A stretch of 24,798 nucleotides of DNA from Actinomycetes bacterium (GCA_023387755.1 JAEWHO010000091.1:1-24798); one strand, 5' to 3'. Shown: positions 1-7,205, counted from the first letter of the stretch. Program-made: numbers and translations. Notes: generated by a model from the letters alone, not told the origin.

Positions 1-11
1 CTCAAACCCAT

Positions 12-20
12 CCCCCCCCC
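12..20. repeat. C9 homopolymer tract beyond the 3' end of nhaC
   Basis: Nine consecutive C residues lie just past the stop codon of the antiporter gene. They are followed by a short GC-rich palindrome, CCCCG and CGGGG around GACC (17-30), that could form a small hairpin at the end of the nhaC transcript. There is no U-run, so I do not call it a terminator. Nothing else is seen in the first 41 bases. Confidence 0.5.
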
Positions 21-41
21 GGACCCGGGGCAGCAGAGCCG

Positions 42-1643
42 TTAGAGTTCCGCCGCTGGGACGTGTGGGACGGCGTCGGTATCGAGCGTCGTCGTGAACG
101 TATTGGCCACGAAAGCGAAAGTGATCAATGTCAGCAGGGTGGCAGCCAAACCGATGAACCCGGATCCGGTCAAAGCGAGCACCATATAGCCGATCAGAGC
201 CGCACCCCCGCCGATGGCCGCATAGGGCAGCTGGGTGGAGACGTGCACAATATGCGCGCAGCCCGCACCGGTGGAGGACAGGATTGTGGTGTCCGAAATC
301 GGCGAGCAGTGATCGCCCAGTACGGCCCCGGCCAGTACCGCGCCAATGGCGGGCACCAGGTGCTCCGGCGCGTCCAGCGACACCATAATATTGCCGGCAA
401 TCGGGATTAAAAGGCCGAAGGAACCCCACGAGGTTCCGGTTGCAAAAGCCATAAACCCGGCCGCCAAGAATATAAGGGGAATCAGCCAGTTCACGGATAC
501 ATTTGCGCTCTGAATGAGGGACGCCAGGTAGTCTCCGGTGCCGAGATCGCTAATGAGAGTTCCGAGCGTCCACGCCAGCAGCAAAATCGCCACGGCCGGA
601 AGCATCGACTTGGCGCCGGCCAACACACCCTGCCCCAGAACTCTGGCGTGGAATTCAGGACTCTTAGCGGTCACCCGCAGATAGCACCACAAGGCTGCGA
701 TAAGCCCGAGAGTCCCGCCAATAATCAGCGATTCGTTCACCTTGGTGTTAGCGAACATATCCAGGACCGCCCATGAGCCACCCTCCAGGCCGCCGGTCAC
801 CATCATTGATCCGACGACGCCGACCACCAGCACCACGAACGGAATGATGAGGGCACGCATTTTGCCAGGGTCATGAACCGGAAGATCATCGGCGAGCTCA
901 CCCGGCACGCCATCGGCCGCGTTGAACGGCTCATTCTGCTGAATCGCGCGTTCTTCCTCCCGCCGCATGGGGCCGATATTGATATGGAAGGTAATGACCA
1001 GCAGAACTAGCGTCAGCGCACTAATGGCGTAGTAGTTCATGGCGGCTGCACTCAAGAAGGCCTGCATGGGGCTGCCCGCATACGCGGAGGCGGCAATAAC
1101 CGGTGCCAGCAGGCCGATAATCGATGCGCCCCACGATGAGAAGGGGGCTAGTACCGCCACCGGTGCGGAGGTGGAGTCAATGATGTAGGCCAGTTTGGCC
1201 CGCGCCACGCGGTATTTATCAGTGACTGGTTTGGCGATCTGACCGACGGCAAGCGCATTGAAATAGTCGTCAATAAAAATGACGATTCCAAGCAGCAGAG
1301 CAAGCCCCTGGGCGCCGCGGCGTCCCTTCACTCTAGTGGCCGCCCAGGTAGAAAAGGCTGCTGAACCGCCGCTCATCATGATGAGGGCGGTAATGATTCC
1401 CAAGAAGAACAGGAAAATAATGATGTAAAGGGAATCGGTATTCAGTGCGCCCTCGTCATAGACATTGGCGGCGAAGGCATACCAGATATTGGCCAGCGAC
1501 GAAATCGGTTTGAAATCGGCGAGGAGGAAACCGGCTGCCACAATTCCGAGGCCCAGGCTCACCAGCACCTTACGAGTCACGATGGCTAAGGTGATTGCGA
1601 TGATCGGCGGCACAATACTGAGTGCCGGGTATGTTTCAACCAT
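42..1643 (-). CDS. nhaC: NhaC-family Na+/H+ antiporter
   Basis: This 533-residue polytopic inner-membrane protein has about a dozen hydrophobic segments. The C-terminal half carries the family-typical stretch GDHCSPISDTTILSSTGAGC, and the N-terminal half has IDDYFNALAVGQ, a signature region of NhaC-type exchangers. Family knowledge says such proteins exchange cytoplasmic Na+ (or an organic cation or amino acid in some relatives) for protons. The exact substrate cannot be read from sequence. A charged, poorly conserved loop lies around residues 225-265. The ATG at 1643 is preceded by CTAGGAG with six bases of spacing, which fixes the start. Upstream on the same strand lie the AGCS symporter and its terminator, so nhaC probably has its own promoter; a TTGAGA hexamer at 1712-1707 is a -35 candidate with a poor -10 partner. 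Both neighbours move cations. Length is normal for the family and I see no defect. Confidence 0.9.
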   Translation of the reverse strand: MVETYPALSIVPPIIAITLAIVTRKVLVSLGLGIVAAGFLLADFKPISSLANIWYAFAANVYDEGALNTDSLYIIIFLFFLGIITALIMMSGGSAAFSTWAATRVKGRRGAQGLALLLGIVIFIDDYFNALAVGQIAKPVTDKYRVARAKLAYIIDSTSAPVAVLAPFSSWGASIIGLLAPVIAASAYAGSPMQAFLSAAAMNYYAISALTLVLLVITFHINIGPMRREEERAIQQNEPFNAADGVPGELADDLPVHDPGKMRALIIPFVVLVVGVVGSMMVTGGLEGGSWAVLDMFANTKVNESLIIGGTLGLIAALWCYLRVTAKSPEFHARVLGQGVLAGAKSMLPAVAILLLAWTLGTLISDLGTGDYLASLIQSANVSVNWLIPLIFLAAGFMAFATGTSWGSFGLLIPIAGNIMVSLDAPEHLVPAIGAVLAGAVLGDHCSPISDTTILSSTGAGCAHIVHVSTQLPYAAIGGGAALIGYMVLALTGSGFIGLAATLLTLITFAFVANTFTTTLDTDAVPHVPAAEL

Positions 1644-1649
1644 GTCAGA

Positions 1650-1696
1650 CTCCTAGCGGGGGGTTTCGGCTCAGCGTACCCATTAAGCTCTAGGAG
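1650..1696 (-). promoter_or_regulatory. Inverted repeat that could mask the nhaC Shine-Dalgarno
   Basis: On the minus strand CTCCTAG (1696-1690) is the exact complement of CTAGGAG (1656-1650), which contains the nhaC ribosome binding site. The 33 bases between them also hold a GGGT/ACCC pairing. If the transcript starts upstream of 1696, the Shine-Dalgarno would be base-paired. The only -35-like hexamer I see (TTGAGA, 1712-1707) would instead place the start site inside the loop, so the structure may only form in longer transcripts. I do not recognise a named riboswitch class. Confidence 0.35.
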
Positions 1697-1720
1697 CAAA
1701 TAACCGTCTCAAAAGAGGAG

Positions 1721-1748
1721 AAAACGGGGGCGTATGCGCCCCCGTTTT
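1721..1748. terminator. Strong hairpin terminator after the AGCS symporter
   Basis: A perfect 12-bp stem, AAAACGGGGGCG paired with CGCCCCCGTTTT around a TATG loop, lies between the two carrier genes. The A/T-rich outer arms give a U-run on either strand, as in an intrinsic terminator. On the minus strand it sits 42 bases past the symporter stop codon and just before the nhaC leader, so it should uncouple the two genes. Confidence 0.85.
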
Positions 1749-1789
1749 CGCACCCGTGCCCCATAGTGGCACCCGCACCCTATTTACTG

Positions 1790-3307
1790 CTAATGCGATT
1801 GCCGGGCCCGATCAATCGCCGCTTGGCGGTTGTGGCGCTCCCATATGTCCCCGGGGAGGCCGTTCGGGAAGTGCTCATTATCCGTCACCACAAAGAACGG
1901 GATCTCACCGGGGTGGGCGGCGCGCTGCGCATTCCAGTCACGCAGTGCACCCAGGCAGTACTTGGAGAGCAGGAACAGGGCAAAGATATTGAGTATGGCC
2001 ATGAGCGCGGAGGCGATATCAGCCAGATTCCATACCGACCGGATAGACAGTACCGAACCGAGTCCAATCGCCGCCAAGATCAGGAGCTTCAGCGGCACCT
2101 GGTTGGCGTTCATGCCCCGCAGATAATTCACGTTAATTTCAGCGTAAGTGTAGTTCCCCAGGATGGAAGAGTAGGCGAAAACAAAGATCATAATGGTCAT
2201 CGGCATCTGCACCCAGGTTCCCAGGCTATGCGATGCCGCCTCGACCGTGAGTGCTGCGCCGTCGTTATTGGTCATCCCCGGTTGCCACAGGCCCGAGAAT
2301 AGGATCATGCAGGCGGTGGCGGTGCATACCAGGATCGTGTCCACAAAAACACCCAGGCTCTGGATGAGTCCCTGCTGGACGGGATGACGCAGGGTAGCGG
2401 TGGCGGCCGCGTTGGGAACAGAACCCATCCCAGCCTCATTGGAAAATAGGCCGCGTTTAGCCCCGTTGGTGATGGCTGCAATGAACCCGCCGACGGCACC
2501 GCCAGCAGCCTGGTCGAGCCCAAAGGCGGAGCGGATGATTTCCAAAATCACCGTGGGGACCGCAGTAATGTTCAGCACGATCACGGCGGCGGCAATCAGC
2601 AGATAGACCAGTGCCATTGCGGGAGCCATATATTCGGCCAGGCGGGCGACGGTGCGCAGACCGCCAAAGATAATCGGCGCGGAAATGACCATGAGGGTTA
2701 CGCCCACGACCCACGGTTCGATATTGAAGTGGGAGGCGGCGACGTCGGCAATCGTATTGGCCTGCACCATGTTGAAGGCGAAGCCGAACGCGAAAATGAG
2801 GAAAACGGCAAAGAGAGCGCCGAAGGCCTTGGAACCGAGACCGTCCCGAATATAGTAAGCCGGCCCACCACGGAAGGAGCCGTCTGGTCCTTCCTGTTTG
2901 AAGAGTTGGGCGAGGACGGATTCCATAAAGCCGGTGGCCATCCCCAGCAGGGCAATAATCCACATCCAGAACACAGCTCCAGGGCCGCCCAGCATAATAG
3001 CGATGGCGACGCCGGCGATATTACCCGTCCCCACTCGGGAGGCTAGACCGATAGCAAAAGCCTGGAATGAGGAAATGCCTTCCTCTGCATCCCGGCGGGA
3101 GCCGAAGGCCGCACGCAACATATCGGGGAACATGCGAACCTGGGGAGCCTTAGCTTTCCAGGAATAGAAGATCCCCACTGCGAGGAGGAGGTAAATAACG
3201 TTCATTTCCAGTGGATTGCTGTAGATGGCCGAGAAAAAGTCGGCCAGTGCAGTATCGATGGAATTGATGGTGTCCAGGACTCCCTGGGCGGCAAGGTAGT
3301 GGGCCAT
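1790..3307 (-). CDS. Alanine/glycine:cation symporter (AGCS family)
   Basis: This 505-residue integral membrane protein belongs to the sodium:alanine/glycine symporter family. Diagnostic segments visible are VGTGNIAGVAIAIMLGGPGA (about residues 90-110), FRGGPAYYI and the NGAKRGLFSNEAGMGSVPNA block near the middle, all highly conserved in AGCS transporters. Family members import alanine, glycine or related small amino acids with Na+ or H+; which one is used here is inference. The ATG at 3307 has only a weak upstream AAGG, but the N-terminus begins with a short amphipathic lead-in as expected. The upstream minus-strand sequence has a TACTTT -10 candidate (3366-3361) and a small palindrome, TAGCG and CGCTA spaced by five bases (3332-3346), between that box and the start codon. 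No glycine riboswitch motif was seen. A strong terminator follows the gene. Confidence 0.92.
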   Translation of the reverse strand: MAHYLAAQGVLDTINSIDTALADFFSAIYSNPLEMNVIYLLLAVGIFYSWKAKAPQVRMFPDMLRAAFGSRRDAEEGISSFQAFAIGLASRVGTGNIAGVAIAIMLGGPGAVFWMWIIALLGMATGFMESVLAQLFKQEGPDGSFRGGPAYYIRDGLGSKAFGALFAVFLIFAFGFAFNMVQANTIADVAASHFNIEPWVVGVTLMVISAPIIFGGLRTVARLAEYMAPAMALVYLLIAAAVIVLNITAVPTVILEIIRSAFGLDQAAGGAVGGFIAAITNGAKRGLFSNEAGMGSVPNAAATATLRHPVQQGLIQSLGVFVDTILVCTATACMILFSGLWQPGMTNNDGAALTVEAASHSLGTWVQMPMTIMIFVFAYSSILGNYTYAEINVNYLRGMNANQVPLKLLILAAIGLGSVLSIRSVWNLADIASALMAILNIFALFLLSKYCLGALRDWNAQRAAHPGEIPFFVVTDNEHFPNGLPGDIWERHNRQAAIDRARQSH

Positions 3308-3493
3308 CGGTGCCTTCTGTGTGAGTAGGGGTAGCGCGGGCCGCTAACGTCTGTGGTCTAAAAGTACGCGCTGATTGGGCCGGGATGGGAAGACCACCCG
3401 GATAATCCTTAGTGAAGCGCATCACTGAGAGGGAGCTGTGATCGAGGGAGGTGTCTGGATAGTGATGGCTCGGCAGCTAGTAGGGTAGGAGCT

Positions 3494-3685
3494 ATGGATG
3501 TTCTCATCGCTATTTTCCCGCCTATCGCGGTGGGAGTGCTGTTCTACTTTGTGATGCGACTGATCTTCCAAGCGGACCGCCGCGAACGCAAACTGATGGA
3601 GAAGATGGAGGCGGAATGGGATGCCGAGCATGCCGAGAGCAGACGAGAAAAACCGGAAACTGCTGACGAGACGTCACGCTCTTAA
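3494..3685 (+). CDS. Small single-pass membrane protein, function unknown
   Basis: The predicted 63-residue protein has one N-terminal hydrophobic segment (about residues 3-24, ending FYFVMRLIF). A highly charged, probably helical cytoplasmic tail follows, rich in Arg, Glu and Lys. I recognise no domain. The ATG at 3494 has AGGAG only two bases upstream, which is tight. Alternatively TAGGGT at 3481-3486 could be a -10 box placing the transcription start at the ATG, giving a leaderless message. Codon usage resembles its neighbours and the gene is oriented like lsr2, 219 bases upstream of it. The spacing suggests separate transcription. A role in the envelope is only a guess from topology. Confidence 0.65.
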   Translation: MDVLIAIFPPIAVGVLFYFVMRLIFQADRRERKLMEKMEAEWDAEHAESRREKPETADETSRS

Positions 3686-3841
3686 CCCCGGGGATAACTT
3701 TTTAGCTCTCGGTCGTTACGTCGTATCTGTGAATTCCATGAATAAGACCTGGGAAGCCTTTTGTGGACGTCGCTAAAAATCCCGTTAATTGGGGGGTGTG
3801 GCGCGATATTCTGGTGGATTTCCGAGAAAATGCCACTCGTT

Positions 3842-3870
3842 TTTCGTTAAAGGACTGATTGCGTTACAGT
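3842..3870 (+). promoter_or_regulatory. Candidate lsr2 promoter in an AT-rich upstream region
   Basis: TACAGT at 3865-3870 fits a -10 box and a T-rich hexamer near 3842-3848 sits about 17 bases upstream. The predicted start near 3877 leaves a leader of about 28 bases that includes GGAGGG. The whole 3686-3880 stretch is noticeably richer in A and T than the surrounding coding DNA, the base composition that Lsr2 itself prefers, so autoregulation is plausible but inferred. Confidence 0.4.
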
Positions 3871-3904
3871 AGGAGCGACCACTTACGATTCACCTGGAGG
3901 GATT

Positions 3905-4246
3905 ATGGCACAGCGAGTAAACATTGTGCTGATTGATGACATTGATGAGTCCGTTGCTGCGGAGACCGTGAGCTTTGCACTGGACGGCGTCAATTACGAA
4001 ATCGACCTGAATGAAGAGCATGCGCAACAGCTGCGCGATGCCCTCAGTCCCTGGGTTGCTAAGGCACGCCGCGAGCCGGGCCAGCGCGCTTCCCGTCGTC
4101 GCCACGCCAAGGCTAATCGAGGCCCGTCTGAAGCCGCCAAGATTCGTGCCTGGGCTGCGGAGAAGGGCATTGAGGTATCCGACCGTGGCCGGATCCCGGC
4201 GGAAATTCGCGAACAGTATCTGCAGGCTACCCGCGGCCAGAATTAA
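3905..4246 (+). CDS. lsr2: Lsr2-family nucleoid-associated protein
   Basis: This 113-residue protein has the Lsr2 layout. The N-terminal beta-strand and helix dimerisation domain spans about residues 1-52 (opening MAQRVNIVLIDDID). A basic linker follows at about 53-73, and a C-terminal DNA-binding domain at about 74-113 contains the Arg94-Gly95-Arg96 AT-hook-like core in SDRGRIPAEI. Lsr2 is the actinobacterial H-NS analogue: it binds the minor groove of AT-rich DNA, bridges it and silences genes, often foreign ones. The length is typical and the RGR core is intact, so the protein should be functional. The ATG at 3905 is well placed behind GGAGGG (3895-3900). The gene is followed by an inverted repeat and the phosphoglycerate mutase gene; their spacing suggests independent transcription. 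Confidence 0.95.
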   Translation: MAQRVNIVLIDDIDESVAAETVSFALDGVNYEIDLNEEHAQQLRDALSPWVAKARREPGQRASRRRHAKANRGPSEAAKIRAWAAEKGIEVSDRGRIPAEIREQYLQATRGQN

Positions 4247-4250
4247 TATC

Positions 4251-4279
4251 GATCGCGTACCTACCGCGATCATTAAAAT
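4251..4279 (+). promoter_or_regulatory. Inverted repeat plus -10 box upstream of gpmA
   Basis: GATCGCG (4251-4257) and CGCGATC (4265-4271) form a perfect 7-bp inverted repeat around a 7-base loop. Two bases later comes TAAAAT (4274-4279), a good -10 candidate for the phosphoglycerate mutase gene. The repeat covers the positions where the -35 hexamer and spacer would be and could be an operator. It also follows the lsr2 stop codon by four bases, so a weak hairpin terminator is the alternative. Confidence 0.4.
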
Positions 4280-4311
4280 CCGATCATTTCTAAACACGGA
4301 AGAATATGGTG

Positions 4312-5049
4312 ATGACGTACACCCTCGTCTTACTCCGGCACGGCCAAAGCGAATGGAATGCTAAGAACCTGTTCACCGGTTGGGTAGATGTTCCCCTGTC
4401 TGAACTCGGTGAAAAGGAAGCTACCCGCGGTGGCGAACTTATGAAAGCGGAAGGCGTGCTGCCCGATATTGTGCATACCTCGCTGCAGCGGCGGGCTATT
4501 GCAACGGCAAACCTGGCGCTGGATGCCGCTGACCGGCACTGGATTCCGGTGCGCCGTTCCTGGCGTCTCAACGAGCGTCACTACGGTGCGCTACAAGGGA
4601 AGAATAAGAAGGAAATCCGCGAGGAATACGGCGAAGAAAAGTTTATGGAATGGCGCCGTTCCTTCGATACGCCGCCGCCGCCAATCGAGGCCGGCTCCGA
4701 GTTCTCTCAGGATAAAGACCCGCGCTATGCTGGCGAGCCCATCCCGGCCACGGAATGTCTCAAGGATGTGCTGGCCCGGATGCTGCCCTACTTTGAGGAG
4801 GCCATTGTGCCGGACCTCAAAGCTGGTAAGACCGTACTGATCGCGGCCCACGGCAATTCGCTGCGTGGCATCGTCAAACATCTGGATGGGATTTCCGATG
4901 AGGACATCTCCGGCTTGAACATTCCCACCGGTATCCCGCTGGTGTACGAGCTGGATGAGAACTTACAGCCCATCAAGAAAGGTGGCACCTACCTCGATCC
5001 GGAAGCTGCCAAGGCAGCGATCCAAGCTGTAGCCAATCAGGGTAAGTAG
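4312..5049 (+). CDS. gpmA: 2,3-bisphosphoglycerate-dependent phosphoglycerate mutase
   Basis: This enzyme interconverts 3- and 2-phosphoglycerate in glycolysis and gluconeogenesis in the cytoplasm. The histidine phosphatase signature LVLLRHGQSEWN is at the N-terminus with phosphoacceptor His10. The second-site segment RLNERHYGALQG contains Glu88, and the C-terminal AAHGNSLR holds the second catalytic histidine. The 245-residue length is normal for the cofactor-dependent mutase. I chose ATG 4312 rather than ATG 4306: GGAAG at 4298-4302 is nine bases from the former but only three from the latter, and MTYTLVLLRHG is the usual N-terminus. The gene lies beside the phosphate-sensing genes, as gpm does in mycobacteria beside senX3-regX3. 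A convergent hairpin separates it from phoU. Confidence 0.95.
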   Translation: MTYTLVLLRHGQSEWNAKNLFTGWVDVPLSELGEKEATRGGELMKAEGVLPDIVHTSLQRRAIATANLALDAADRHWIPVRRSWRLNERHYGALQGKNKKEIREEYGEEKFMEWRRSFDTPPPPIEAGSEFSQDKDPRYAGEPIPATECLKDVLARMLPYFEEAIVPDLKAGKTVLIAAHGNSLRGIVKHLDGISDEDISGLNIPTGIPLVYELDENLQPIKKGGTYLDPEAAKAAIQAVANQGK

Positions 5050-5060
5050 TCGCGTACAGT

Positions 5061-5096
5061 TAAGCGGGCGGGAGTGGCACCACTCCCGCCCGCTTA
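5061..5096. terminator. Bidirectional hairpin terminator between gpmA and phoU
   Basis: TAAGCGGGCGGGAGTGG (5061-5077) and its exact complement (5080-5096) form a 17-bp inverted repeat with only CA in the centre; the innermost pairs would open as the loop. It sits 11 bases past the gpmA stop and 14 bases past the phoU stop on the opposite strand. This is the right place for a shared terminator of convergent genes, although U-runs are absent. Confidence 0.8.
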
Positions 5097-5110
5097 CATG
5101 CGCCGTCGCC

Positions 5111-5806
5111 CTACGAACCAAGCGGCGGATCGCTAGCGTCGTCCTCCAGGGCGAGCACTACCGAATTGGAGAGGTCTCCGGTCACTAAGAAGGCAGTTCG
5201 GCGTGCCAGGGAGACGCAGTGGTCCCCGAAGCGTTCTAAAAAGCGCGCTAGCAGCACCACGTCGATGACCTCCTGGCGGCTGACCTCCTCGCCTGGATCG
5301 AGGATAGCTGCGAAGGTTTCCCGGTGCAGCGTATCCAGAACGTCGTCATGGGCCTCAATATCGGCCGCCTGCCGCAGCGTACGCGACTCCATTAACTCCA
5401 CCACTTCCGCCCCCAGGGTCGTGGCGGCCTCACCCATCTGTTCCACGATGGCTTGCCGCCGGCCCGTGAGGGCCGCATGGGGGTAGCGTCCGCGTGCCAC
5501 ATAGGCGATATGGCGGGCCAAATCGCCCATCCGCTCCAGGGTGGTTGACATCATCAGCGCCGCTACCACCACCCGCAGGTCGGTGGCCACCGGCTGCTGC
5601 CGCGCCAGGACGGACACGCACAGTTCGTTAACGTGCCGTTCGCGCACGTTAATGGCTTCATCGCCATCAATCACCCGTTGAGCACGTTCCACATCCGCCT
5701 GCGCCAACGCGGTAGTGGCGTCGTCGATCGCGGTTGCTACCAGGCGGGCCATCTCAGTGAGGTGCTCACCGAGGTCGTGTAATTCCTGCCGAAAAATTGC
5801 GCGCAC
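5111..5806 (-). CDS. phoU: Phosphate signalling regulator PhoU
   Basis: This 231-residue all-helical protein has two tandem PhoU domains. Each carries the E-x3-D metal-binding type motif: LERMGDLARHIA in the first domain and LERFGDHCVSLA in the second. PhoU links the Pst phosphate transporter to the sensor kinase and damps phosphate-starvation signalling at the cytoplasmic side of the membrane. The pst genes are not in this window. The start is chosen as GTG 5806 because GAGGAG (5817-5812) is then five bases upstream. An in-frame GTG at 5812 would overlap that Shine-Dalgarno. The gene is divergent from the sensor kinase gene and shares a 133-base intergenic region holding PHO-box-like repeats, in keeping with autoregulation by the partner response regulator. 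Confidence 0.93.
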   Translation of the reverse strand: MRAIFRQELHDLGEHLTEMARLVATAIDDATTALAQADVERAQRVIDGDEAINVRERHVNELCVSVLARQQPVATDLRVVVAALMMSTTLERMGDLARHIAYVARGRYPHAALTGRRQAIVEQMGEAATTLGAEVVELMESRTLRQAADIEAHDDVLDTLHRETFAAILDPGEEVSRQEVIDVVLLARFLERFGDHCVSLARRTAFLVTGDLSNSVVLALEDDASDPPLGS

Positions 5807-5853
5807 ACGCACTCCTCATTTGGGTCTCGCATTGCCGCAGCCAGCACACCACG

Positions 5854-5875
5854 CCTATATGAACGGCAGGTGAAG
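5854..5875 (-). promoter_or_regulatory. PHO-box-like direct repeat between phoU and senX3
   Basis: On the minus strand two 11-base units adjoin: one starting CTTCACC (5875-5865) and one starting GTTCATA (5864-5854). In Streptomyces, PhoP boxes are 11-base direct repeat units beginning GTTCACC, so the units match 6 and 5 of 7 bases with the right period. A further CTTCACC occurs on the same strand at 5917-5911. The box lies 47 bases upstream of phoU and 64 bases upstream of the kinase gene. Recognition by the neighbouring response regulator is inferred. Confidence 0.55.
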
Positions 5876-5939
5876 TCCAGGAGACAATTGTGTTTCGTTA
5901 GCCTGAAAGAGGTGAAGGTAGGCACCGGCACGCTCTATT

Positions 5940-7205
5940 GTGTGCGTTGTGAGTGCACCGTGGGACCTCGTGCTGGTTGCCGTGATGGGGCTATTTGTGG
6001 GAGCCGTCGCGGTAGCTGCCTTCCGCATATCCGAACATCAGATGCGCGGCCCCACCCCGCAAGAGCCCAAGCCTGTCAGCCCCGATGAAGCCGCCTTACT
6101 GGCCGCCCTGCGTGAGGGCGTGGTGTTGCTCGATCATCGCGGGCGGGTACTGCGTGCCGATGCCACCGCCCGTAGCCTGGGGATTATCAACGACGACGCC
6201 CTCGCGCCCGGCCCGATCCGCACCCTGTATGGGCAGGTGCGGGCCAGCGGGGAACTAGTACACGAGGACATTGACGTTCCCTGCTCGCCGCTGCCGCAGG
6301 CTGCCGTCTACCACCTGACCGTGCGCATCCATCCGCTGTCCCATGACCGCACGCTCATCACCATCGCTGACCGGACCGAGAAGGTGCGGCTGGATAATAT
6401 CCGCCGCGATTTCATGCAGAATGTGTCCCACGAGTTGAAAACGCCGGTGGGGGCGCTCAGTTTGCTGGCCGAGACCGTGCACGAATCTGCCGATGACCCT
6501 GATGCGGTGCGGCATTTCAGTGACCGCATGATGCATGAGTCGCGGCGTCTGGCGCGCCTGGTGACCGAGATTATCGAGCTGTCCCGCTTGGAATCGCCGA
6601 ACGCCTTAGTGCGGGCCGAAACCGTCAGTATTGACGAGGTGGTCGCCGAAGCGATCGACCGGGTGCGCGTGACCGCCGCAGCCGCCCAGATCGGGCTCAC
6701 CAGTGGGGGCATGACGGGGCTGCAGGTGCGCGGGGATGCCTCTTTGCTCATGACGGCAGTGCGGAACCTGCTCGACAACGCCATCCGCTACTCCCCGGCC
6801 CATGCCAGCGTGAACGTGGCGACTACCGGAGATGATGAGGTGGTGAAAATCGTCGTCGTCGATGAAGGGGTGGGGTTGACCGCGGAACAGCGCGCCCGGG
6901 TTTTCGAACGGTTCTACCGCGTCGACGACGCGCGCTCGCGCGAGACGGGTGGGACCGGACTCGGCTTGGCGATCGTTAAACATATTGCCTCCGATCACGG
7001 TGGCAGCGTAGCGGTGTGGTCAGCACCGGGCAAGGGGTCAACGTTCACGCTCACGCTCCCGCGAGCGCATACGAGCGTACGGGACTCGGCAGCAGAGAGT
7101 CAGACCCGGCAAAAGAGAGTTGGCCCGGGCAGAAAAGAGCAGAACCGGTTAGAAATGAGCCAGCCCCGGCCGGGGCCCGCCCAGCCGAGAAATGAGGAAT
7201 TGTGA
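5940..7205 (+). CDS. senX3: Phosphate-responsive sensor histidine kinase (SenX3/PhoR type)
   Basis: This 421-residue kinase has one N-terminal transmembrane segment (about residues 9-28) and a PAS-like region (about 50-150). The HisKA H-box SHELKTP follows, with phosphoacceptor His164. The ATPase domain has an N-box with Asn276 and Asn280, a G1 box DEGVGL (308-313) and a G2 box GTGLGL (338-343). It should autophosphorylate and pass phosphate to the downstream regulator when phosphate is scarce. GTG 5940 is the first usable codon after an in-frame stop at 5919. GTG 5949 is an alternative, and neither has a well-spaced Shine-Dalgarno. The catalytic domain ends near residue 377, and an atypical tail of about 40 basic, Pro/Gln-rich residues follows, encoded by a degenerate 20-bp tandem repeat. 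The stop overlaps the regulator start (GTGA). Confidence 0.92.
   Translation: MCVVSAPWDLVLVAVMGLFVGAVAVAAFRISEHQMRGPTPQEPKPVSPDEAALLAALREGVVLLDHRGRVLRADATARSLGIINDDALAPGPIRTLYGQVRASGELVHEDIDVPCSPLPQAAVYHLTVRIHPLSHDRTLITIADRTEKVRLDNIRRDFMQNVSHELKTPVGALSLLAETVHESADDPDAVRHFSDRMMHESRRLARLVTEIIELSRLESPNALVRAETVSIDEVVAEAIDRVRVTAAAAQIGLTSGGMTGLQVRGDASLLMTAVRNLLDNAIRYSPAHASVNVATTGDDEVVKIVVVDEGVGLTAEQRARVFERFYRVDDARSRETGGTGLGLAIVKHIASDHGGSVAVWSAPGKGSTFTLTLPRAHTSVRDSAAESQTRQKRVGPGRKEQNRLEMSQPRPGPAQPRNEEL
7083..7202 (+). repeat. Degenerate 20-bp tandem repeat at the kinase/regulator junction
   Basis: At least four units of 20 bases begin at 7083, 7103, 7123 and 7143, sharing roughly a CCGGCAG-aAAAGAG core. 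A GC-rich diverged unit starts at 7163, and a partial one at 7183 (CCGAGAAATGAG) runs into the start codon of the response regulator. Because 20 is not a multiple of three, successive copies are read in different frames and the protein tail shows no repeat. The last unit supplies the GAGGA Shine-Dalgarno of the regulator gene. Confidence 0.65.

Noticed and set aside
3308..3493. Glycine riboswitch upstream of the alanine/glycine symporter
   Set aside because: I could not find the conserved tandem aptamer core in the minus-strand leader, only a small palindrome at 3332-3346.
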